Assembly (NCBI GenBank): GCA_031267205.1
Contig: JAIRZN010000114.1
Span: forward strand, 1-12,408
Source of the DNA: Tannerellaceae bacterium
Lineage (GTDB): Bacteria; Bacteroidota; Bacteroidia; Bacteroidales; Tannerellaceae
Reading direction: 5' to 3'
DNA length: 12,408 bases
This document shows positions 7,335 to 12,408 of the stretch, one piece after another. The translations under genes and the position numbers were made by a program. The notes below the pieces were generated by a model that was not told where the DNA came from, searched no databases, and saw nothing but the letters and a program-made list of their open reading frames with translations. Within the stretch, counting starts at the first letter, position 1, and every line of letters starts with the position of its first letter.

Positions 7335-7367
7335 ATTGTGCGGTAAGCTTATAAATTCGTACCTTTG
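7335..7367 (+). promoter_or_regulatory. Bacteroides-type promoter for lon
   Basis: ATTG at 7335-7338 serves as the -33 box and TACCTTTG at 7360-7367 matches the -7 consensus TAnnTTTG exactly, with a 21-bp gap between them. Transcription would begin near 7374 and give a leader of about 35 nt to the ATG at 7408. This implies lon can be transcribed independently of nnr. Confidence 0.7.
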
Positions 7368-7407
7368 CCGGCCTAATAAAGGCAATAAATTTTGTATATA
7401 AATCAGC

Positions 7408-9870
7408 ATGAGAAATAAAAGAATAATACTGCGTCGGGAATCGTTAGGCAATGATATGGGAGATAATGTGGGAATAGTGGTGCCTATACTCACCGACTGC
7501 GATAGGGATGAGGATTTTACGGACGGCATAGAAGATTTGGGGAATACGATTCCCATACTTCCGCTTCGTAATACGGTGCTTTTCCCGGGAGTAATCATCC
7601 CCGTTATCGTAGGCCGCACCAAATCCATGCGCCTGCTGAATGACGCCGTCAAGAGGAAGAAGCTAATAGGAGTCGTATGCCAGAAGGAGGTAAATGTTGA
7701 AGACCCTCATCTCGAAGATCTATACTCCGTTGGAGTAGTAGCAGACGTAGTTAAGATGCTGGGAATGCCCGATGGTACGACAACCGTCATCATACAAGGG
7801 AAGAAACGCTTTGAGCTGAATGAGTTAATAGATACCGATACATACCTTAAGGGCAGAATAAAAATGCTTGAGGATGAAATGCCCAAGAAGAACGACCGCG
7901 AGTTTGAAGCTCTCCTTTCTACAATCAAAGAGTTGACGATAAAAATGCTTGCCTCGGTATCCGAACTTCCGCGCGACTTGCTGTTCTCGATAAAAAACAA
8001 TAAGAACGTGCTTTATGTAATCAACTTCGCTTGCAGCAACATACCCGTCAGCGCGTCGGAGAAGCAAGACCTGCTGTTGATAGGCAACCTCAGGGAACGG
8101 GCCTTCCGCCTGCTTTTTATACTGAACAGGGAATACCAGTTGATTGAGTTGAAAAACTCTATCCAAATGAAGACGCACGAGGACATCAACCAACAGCAAA
8201 AAGAATATTTCCTTCAGCAACAAATCAAAACCATACAGGAGGAATTGGGTGGGAACATTAATGAGCTTGAAATACGGGAGCTGCGCAATAAGGCAAACAA
8301 AAAGAAATGGTCGCCGACCGTCAATGAAACATTCGAGAAGGAGCTGCGCAAGCTGGAACGCCTGCACCCGCAATCCCCCGATTTTTCCATACAGACACAG
8401 TATGTGCAGACAATCGTCAGCCTGCCGTGGAATGAATACAGCAAAGATAATTTCAATCTGAATCACGCCCAACGCATATTGGACAGGGATCATTACGGGT
8501 TGGATAAGGTGAAGGAACGCATAATCGAGCACTTGGCCGTGCTGAAGCTGAAAGACGACATGAAGTCGCCCATCATTTGTCTGTACGGCCCTCCGGGAGT
8601 AGGCAAGACATCGCTCGGCAAGTCGATAGCCGAGGCCTTGAACCGTAAATACGTCAGAGTCTCGCTTGGCGGACTGCATGACGAAGCTGAAATAAGAGGG
8701 CACAGGCGCACATATATCGGCGCTCTTTGCGGACGTGTCATACAGAATATAATGAAGGCGGGAACGTCGAATCCCGTTTTCATCCTCGACGAGATAGACA
8801 AGGTAACAAATGATTTCAAGGGTGATCCCGCATCCGCCCTTCTCGAAGTGCTCGACCCGGAGCAGAACAATGCATTTCACGATAACTACTTAGATATTGA
8901 TTACGATCTGAGCAAGGTGATGTTTATAGCTACGGCCAACAACCTGAACACCATCTCGCAGCCGCTGCTCGACCGCATGGAGTTAATAGAGGTCAGCGGA
9001 TATATAATGGAAGAGAAAGTGCAGATAGCGGCTAAGCATTTAATCCCAAAACAGTTGGAAATACATGGATTGCCCGCCGGAAGCGTGAAGTTCAAGAAGA
9101 AGGCCCTTCAGGAAATGGTCTCTTCGTATACACGTGAAAGCGGCGTTCGCGAATTGGACAAGAAGATAGCCAAGCTTATGCGTAAACTTGCGCGCAAACT
9201 CGCTTCGGATGAACCTGTACCGTCCGAAATCACGCCTGAGCACCTGCATGAATATCTGGGAGCTGTGGAATATACCCGCGATAAATATCAGGGTAACGAG
9301 TATGCCGGAGTCATCATTGGGCTTGCCTGGACGGCGGTAGGGGGAGAGATTCTCTTCATAGAATCGAGCCTCAGCAGGGGAAAAGGTTCCAAACTGACGC
9401 TGACCGGCAACTTAGGCGACGTGATGAAGGAATCCGCCATGCTGGCCCTTGAGTATGTACACTCGCACGCTTCTGTGTTCGGCATTGCCGAGGATATGTT
9501 TGAAAACTGGAACGTACACATACACGTCCCCGAAGGCGCCATTCCGAAAGACGGTCCGAGCGCGGGTATAACGATGGTAACTGCTTTAGTTTCCCTCTTC
9601 ACCCAGCGAAAGGTGAGAGGCGGTATCGCTATGACGGGTGAAATAACTTTACGTGGAAAAGTACTGCCTGTCGGCGGCATTAAGGAAAAAATACTTGCCG
9701 CCAAGCGCGCCGGCATAAAAGAACTTATCCTTTGCCGGGAAAACAGGAAAGATATAAATGAAATAAAGCCCGAATACCTCAAAGGGCTGGTATTCCACTA
9801 CGTGGAAGACATCAGGGAAGTGATCAACCAGGCTCTTTTGGAAGAGAAGGTAACCAATCCCCTGTTCTGA
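7408..9870 (+). CDS. lon: ATP-dependent Lon protease
   Basis: The 820-residue product is a full-length bacterial Lon, a cytosolic hexameric AAA+ protease that degrades misfolded and selected regulatory proteins. The N-terminal substrate-binding domain begins at IPILPLRNTVLFPG (48-61) and passes into a helical, coiled-coil-like linker (about 240-340). The AAA+ module has Walker A GPPGVGKT (394-401, Lys400), Walker B FILDEID (Asp461-Glu462) and the sensor-1 segment ATANNLN. The protease domain has KDGPSAG with catalytic Ser718 and GGIKEK with catalytic Lys761, the same 43-residue spacing as in E. coli Lon (S679/K722). About 47 residues before the LON domain form an acidic extension; a later start at the internal ATG coding Met17 is possible. 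A strong promoter lies just upstream. The gene ends 20 bp from the convergent DUF5606 gene, and no terminator is visible between them. Confidence 0.98.
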   Translation: MRNKRIILRRESLGNDMGDNVGIVVPILTDCDRDEDFTDGIEDLGNTIPILPLRNTVLFPGVIIPVIVGRTKSMRLLNDAVKRKKLIGVVCQKEVNVEDPHLEDLYSVGVVADVVKMLGMPDGTTTVIIQGKKRFELNELIDTDTYLKGRIKMLEDEMPKKNDREFEALLSTIKELTIKMLASVSELPRDLLFSIKNNKNVLYVINFACSNIPVSASEKQDLLLIGNLRERAFRLLFILNREYQLIELKNSIQMKTHEDINQQQKEYFLQQQIKTIQEELGGNINELEIRELRNKANKKKWSPTVNETFEKELRKLERLHPQSPDFSIQTQYVQTIVSLPWNEYSKDNFNLNHAQRILDRDHYGLDKVKERIIEHLAVLKLKDDMKSPIICLYGPPGVGKTSLGKSIAEALNRKYVRVSLGGLHDEAEIRGHRRTYIGALCGRVIQNIMKAGTSNPVFILDEIDKVTNDFKGDPASALLEVLDPEQNNAFHDNYLDIDYDLSKVMFIATANNLNTISQPLLDRMELIEVSGYIMEEKVQIAAKHLIPKQLEIHGLPAGSVKFKKKALQEMVSSYTRESGVRELDKKIAKLMRKLARKLASDEPVPSEITPEHLHEYLGAVEYTRDKYQGNEYAGVIIGLAWTAVGGEILFIESSLSRGKGSKLTLTGNLGDVMKESAMLALEYVHSHASVFGIAEDMFENWNVHIHVPEGAIPKDGPSAGITMVTALVSLFTQRKVRGGIAMTGEITLRGKVLPVGGIKEKILAAKRAGIKELILCRENRKDINEIKPEYLKGLVFHYVEDIREVINQALLEEKVTNPLF

Positions 9871-9890
9871 TCGAATGTCACTGATACTCC

Positions 9891-10364
9891 TTATTGTTCT
9901 TCTTTCTGCGCATCTTGCGCTTCCTGAATTTCCTGAGCTTCTTGCACATCCTGCGCTTCCTGCGGTTTTTCTTCCGGCGCGAAGTCGGTTATGCCGGAGC
10001 TTATCAGCAGGTTGTACCATGAAAGTAATTTCCGGATGTCGCTGGGATATACCCTTTCGCGGTTGAACTCAGGAAGGATTTCCTCCATGTAGGCGCGCAA
10101 TTCGTCAGGCTTGGCGGTCGGAAGGTTAAGCGATACCTTTTGACCGTTCTCCTTGTCCTTTACGGAGGTAAGGATTGTGCGCAGGGGGACTTCTTCGCTT
10201 TTCGTGTAAACGGATATGTCACCTAATGAGATAACTTTGTCTTTTGTATAAACAGGGATTCGCTGCTTGTCGACCAGAGATTCGATAATCAGCATGTTTT
10301 TTCCTTTAGATATTAACTTAAATAACCCCGGTCTTCCGTGAACGGATAAAATAGTCTTCAACAT
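9891..10364 (-). CDS. DUF5606 family protein, function unknown
   Basis: The 157-residue product opens with MLKTILSVHGRPGLFKLISK and continues with IESLVDKQRIPVY and DKVISLGDISVYT, which I recognise as the DUF5606 family, found widely in Bacteroidota and without an assigned function. Residues about 1-130 form the conserved part; a segment resembling a short helical domain (SDIRKLLSWYNLLISSG) follows the beta-rich start. The last 25 residues are a low-complexity Glu/Gln/Ala tail containing three copies of a six-residue repeat (EAQDVQ, EAQEIQ, EAQDAQ), likely disordered or helical and not part of the conserved core. There is no signal peptide, so it is probably cytosolic. It lies downstream of rplS on the same strand but behind an intrinsic terminator, so it probably has its own promoter; none with a perfect -7 box is seen. 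Confidence 0.85.
   Translation of the reverse strand: MLKTILSVHGRPGLFKLISKGKNMLIIESLVDKQRIPVYTKDKVISLGDISVYTKSEEVPLRTILTSVKDKENGQKVSLNLPTAKPDELRAYMEEILPEFNRERVYPSDIRKLLSWYNLLISSGITDFAPEEKPQEAQDVQEAQEIQEAQDAQKEEQ
9906..9959 (-). repeat. Three 18-bp coding repeats in the DUF5606 gene tail
   Basis: Positions 9942-9959, 9924-9941 and 9906-9923 encode EAQDVQ, EAQEIQ and EAQDAQ in order on the minus strand. Such in-frame repeats can change copy number by replication slippage without breaking the frame. Confidence 0.7.
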
Positions 10365-10422
10365 AATTTTTTGTATTTCAAATTAGAATTATTTTCTTTT
10401 CGCCAACATGAATAATTCAAGC

Positions 10423-10452
10423 AAAAAAGCCACCCGGTATTTCAGATGGCTT
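10423..10452 (-). terminator. Intrinsic terminator downstream of rplS
   Basis: Read on the minus strand, AAGCCA (10452-10447) and TGGCTT (10432-10427) form a stem of six pairs around a 14-nt loop, followed at once by a run of six T (10428-10423). It lies 26 bp past the rplS stop codon and would separate rplS from the DUF5606 gene. Confidence 0.75.
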
Positions 10453-10478
10453 CCTGTATAGCAAAGGGTCTAAAGGCA

Positions 10479-10826
10479 TCACACCCTCTTTTCCTTGATT
10501 CGCGCTTTCTTGCCGGTGAGCGCCCGCAAATAATATAGCTTGGCTCTGCGTACTTTACCGACTTTATTAACGACAATGCTTTCAATAAAAGGCGATTCTA
10601 TCGGGAAGATTCTTTCCACGCCGATATTCTCGGATATTTTACGAACCGTAAAGCGTTTTTTGTCGCCGTCTCCCGAAATGCTGATGACAACTCCGCGATA
10701 CTGTTGAACACGTTCCTTATTTCCTTCTTTTATGCGGTACGATACAGTCACTGTATCTCCGCTTTTGAATGCAGGATGCTCTTTCTTCGTAGCAAACGCT
10801 TCTTCTGCAATCTTAATTAAATCCAT
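10479..10826 (-). CDS. rplS: 50S ribosomal protein L19
   Basis: The 115-residue product is a normal-length bacterial L19. Diagnostic stretches are PAFKSGDTVTVSYRIKEGNK, VQQYRGVVI, FTVRKISENIGVERIFPIES, SPFIESIVVNKVGKVRRAKL and YYLRALTGKKARIKE. L19 sits at the 30S-50S interface of the ribosome. In many bacteria rplS follows rpsP, rimM and trmD; here it stands alone with its own promoter and terminator. The start at 10826 gives the expected N-terminus. The leader between promoter and ATG is about 80 nt, long enough for a regulatory structure, but I see only a weak four-pair stem and do not call a ribosomal leader. Confidence 0.98.
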   Translation of the reverse strand: MDLIKIAEEAFATKKEHPAFKSGDTVTVSYRIKEGNKERVQQYRGVVISISGDGDKKRFTVRKISENIGVERIFPIESPFIESIVVNKVGKVRRAKLYYLRALTGKKARIKEKRV

Positions 10827-10913
10827 TGTTTTATAGCTTTATAGTTTACATTAATTATCGAAACGCAATATAACGGGCCACTATTTCCCGGCAGAGATTA
10901 CGTAAAGCGGATG

Positions 10914-10945
10914 CAAAATAACGAAAGATCCGTCAGATACGCAAA
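10914..10945 (-). promoter_or_regulatory. Promoter for rplS (minus strand)
   Basis: On the minus strand TTTG (10945-10942) matches the -33 consensus and, after a 20-bp gap, TTATTTTG (10921-10914) matches the -7 box TAnnTTTG with one mismatch. The predicted start near 10907 leaves a leader of about 80 nt. It lies head to head with the esterase promoter. Confidence 0.5.
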
Positions 10946-10953
10946 TATTTATT

Positions 10954-10961
10954 TAACTTTG
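10954..10961 (+). promoter_or_regulatory. -7 box of the esterase/GH3 promoter
   Basis: TAACTTTG is an exact match to the Bacteroides -7 consensus TAnnTTTG. Transcription would start near 10968, about 28 nt before the esterase ATG at 10997. No good -33 TTTG lies 19-21 bp upstream, which suggests a promoter that needs an activator. The region where -33 contacts would fall overlaps the rplS promoter. Confidence 0.5.
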
Positions 10962-10996
10962 TCACAAATAAACTTCAAATTAATATTCTATTAAAT

Positions 10997-12148
10997 ATGA
11001 AAAACTTATTATTCTCGATTGTCGCCGGAATCCTTATGGGGCTTCCGGCCTTTGCTCAGCAGGCCCTTTGGGGCGGGCAGGATATTGTCTCGCCGGAAAT
11101 ACATGACGATAATACGGTGACGTTCCGGTTTATGGCCCCCAAAGCGGTGACTGTGAAGCTCGCCGGCGATTTCCTGCCTGCTCCGGGCACGGCGGACCTC
11201 AAGGAGGGGAAAGACGGCCTCTGGGTATACACTACGCCGACGCCGCTCGCGCCTGAACTCTACAGCTACGCCTTTATCGTGGACGGGCTGAAATGCTTCG
11301 ATCCAAATAATGTGTACATCAATCGCGATGTATCTTCGCTCACCAACATATTTATCATCAAAGGTGGGCAGGGCGACCTTTACAGCGTCAACAACGTGCC
11401 CCACGGGAGCCTCACACAACGCTGGTACGACAGCCCCACTTTGGGCGTGAGCCGCCGGATAACCATCTACACTCCTCCGGGATACGAAAATGGGAAACAG
11501 AAATACCCCGTCTTTTACCTCCTTCACGGCATGGGCGGCGATGAGGAGGCGTGGATAACGCTCGGACGGACGGTGCAGATCATGGACAACCTCATAGCGC
11601 AGGGCAAAGCCAAGCCCATGATTGTAGTCATGACCAACGGCAACGTAGTGCAGGAAGCCGCCCCTGGAGAGTCCTCGCTCGGACTTTACAAGCCTGTGAT
11701 GAGGCTGCCCAAGTCGATGGAAGGCTCGATGGAAAAAAGCTTTCCCGACGTGATTAAGTTTGTCGAATCAAACTACCGCACCACATCCGGCCGCGCCATC
11801 GCAGGGCTGTCGATGGGTGGATTTCACTCGCTGCATATATCCAAAGAATATCCGGGCTTGTTCGACTACGTAGGCCTTTTCTCGGCCGCCATACTGCCGA
11901 ACGACGACGTGCAATCGTCCGTATACGACAATATCGACGAAAAGCTCAAGATACAATTCTCCAAACATCCCAAACTCTACTGGATAGCAATCGGTAAAAC
12001 CGACTTCCTTTACAAAGCCAACGAGGACTTCCGCAAGAAACTCGATGCTGCCGGACATACATATGTATATTATGAGTCCGAAGAAGGACATATATGGAAG
12101 AACTGGCGCATCTACCTCACGGAGTTTGTACCTATGCTGTTTAAATAA
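10997..12148 (+). CDS. Secreted carbohydrate esterase family 1 protein with N-terminal CBM48-like domain (feruloyl/acetyl esterase type)
   Basis: The 383-residue product has a Sec signal peptide, likely cut after AFA at residue 20. Residues about 30-120 form an E-set/CBM48-like beta-sandwich (VTFRFMAPKAVTVKLAGDF, GLWVYTTPTPLAPELYSYAF, DPNN). The alpha/beta-hydrolase domain of the esterase D/CE1 type runs from about 140 to 383: RRITIYTPPGYE, YPVFYLLHGMGGDEEAW as the oxyanion region, GLSMGGFHSL with nucleophile Ser272, GKTDFLY with Asp336 and EEGHIWKNW with His365, giving a complete triad. This architecture is common in Bacteroidota xylan-degrading loci, where such enzymes remove feruloyl or acetyl groups from arabinoxylan; the actual ester is not determined by the sequence. 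The next GH3 gene begins 15 bp after its stop, so the two form an operon. Its promoter is divergent from that of rplS. Confidence 0.92.
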   Translation: MKNLLFSIVAGILMGLPAFAQQALWGGQDIVSPEIHDDNTVTFRFMAPKAVTVKLAGDFLPAPGTADLKEGKDGLWVYTTPTPLAPELYSYAFIVDGLKCFDPNNVYINRDVSSLTNIFIIKGGQGDLYSVNNVPHGSLTQRWYDSPTLGVSRRITIYTPPGYENGKQKYPVFYLLHGMGGDEEAWITLGRTVQIMDNLIAQGKAKPMIVVMTNGNVVQEAAPGESSLGLYKPVMRLPKSMEGSMEKSFPDVIKFVESNYRTTSGRAIAGLSMGGFHSLHISKEYPGLFDYVGLFSAAILPNDDVQSSVYDNIDEKLKIQFSKHPKLYWIAIGKTDFLYKANEDFRKKLDAAGHTYVYYESEEGHIWKNWRIYLTEFVPMLFK

Positions 12149-12163
12149 ACTAACATATACGTC

Positions 12164-12408
12164 ATGAAACGAATACCGATATTCCTAACCGCAATCACAC
12201 TCTGCCTCATGCAATCATGTACACAAGGCGACCCACAGTTGGGTAAAGCCTCAATCGACAAAGTGCTCGACGCCATGACGACCGAGGAGAAGGTTTCCCT
12301 CCTTGTAGGCGTCGGAATGCCTGGCTTCAGCGGCGACAATGCCGTTGTAGGGCAGACGCAGTTGTTAGTACCCGGAGCTGCCGGCGCCACAACCGCCATA
12401 CCGCGACT
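12164..12408 (+). CDS. Glycoside hydrolase family 3 lipoprotein, N-terminal part (runs off the window)
   Basis: Eighty-one codons are visible. Residues 1-19 are a lipoprotein signal ending in M-Q-S-C with lipidated Cys19. The mature part opens with IDKVLDAMTTEEKVSLLVG, the standard entry into the GH3 N-terminal barrel, followed by GMPGFSG and VPGAAGATTAIPR, which in GH3 enzymes leads to the substrate-pocket ADGPAG region just beyond the edge. The catalytic residues are not in the window. It differs clearly from the first GH3 gene (at 903) after the shared DxMTxEEKV motif, so it is a different GH3 subgroup and not a duplicate. Its position 15 bp behind the CE1 esterase suggests joint transcription and a shared role in releasing sugars from decorated oligosaccharides, for example as a beta-glucosidase or beta-xylosidase. 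Confidence 0.9.
   Translation, partial: MKRIPIFLTAITLCLMQSCTQGDPQLGKASIDKVLDAMTTEEKVSLLVGVGMPGFSGDNAVVGQTQLLVPGAAGATTAIPR

Noticed and set aside
10827..10905. Ribosomal-protein leader structure for rplS autoregulation
   Set aside because: The leader is long enough, but I find only a weak CGGG/CCCG stem and no structure I can match to a known leader.

Overview
The window looks like a Bacteroidota (most likely Bacteroidales) chromosome segment. The evidence is family-level: a SusC-style TonB-dependent receptor with an N-terminal carboxypeptidase-regulatory-like domain, a DUF5606 protein (a Bacteroidota family), lipoprotein glycoside hydrolases, heavy use of the ATA codon, and promoters of the Bacteroides type (-7 TAnnTTTG with a -33 TTG/TTTG). 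I cannot name genus or species from this.

Layout. Bases 1-219 hold the end of a secreted protein with a CBM6-like carbohydrate-binding tail. Bases 220-902 contain no convincing gene. Most of that stretch is a degenerate tandem array of about twelve 42-bp units (218-739), followed by an AT-rich leader with a possible tiny membrane peptide and a 14-bp perfect palindrome. Next on the + strand come a lipoprotein GH3 beta-glycosidase (903-3146), an orphan TonB-dependent receptor (3223-5631) and a bifunctional NAD(P)H-hydrate repair enzyme, Nnr (5662-7194). A 213-bp gap with an 11-bp tandem duplication and a very good Bacteroides-type promoter leads into the Lon protease gene (7408-9870). Two minus-strand genes follow, convergent with lon: the DUF5606 protein (9891-10364) and ribosomal protein L19, rplS (10479-10826), with a clear intrinsic terminator behind rplS. 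Overlapping divergent promoters separate rplS from a + strand pair: a CBM48-CE1 esterase (10997-12148) and the start of a second lipoprotein GH3 enzyme (12164 to the window edge).

How it fits together. The CBM protein, two GH3 enzymes and the CE1 esterase suit plant cell-wall or xylan-type glycan breakdown: the esterase removes side groups and the GH3 enzymes release terminal sugars in the periplasm. This carbohydrate set is interrupted by housekeeping genes (nnr, lon, rplS), and no SusD partner accompanies the TonB-dependent receptor, so this is not a textbook polysaccharide utilization locus. The least explained element is the 42-bp array: its period never slips over twelve units although the sequence has diverged, and stop codons and even codon-position variation argue against a working protein.
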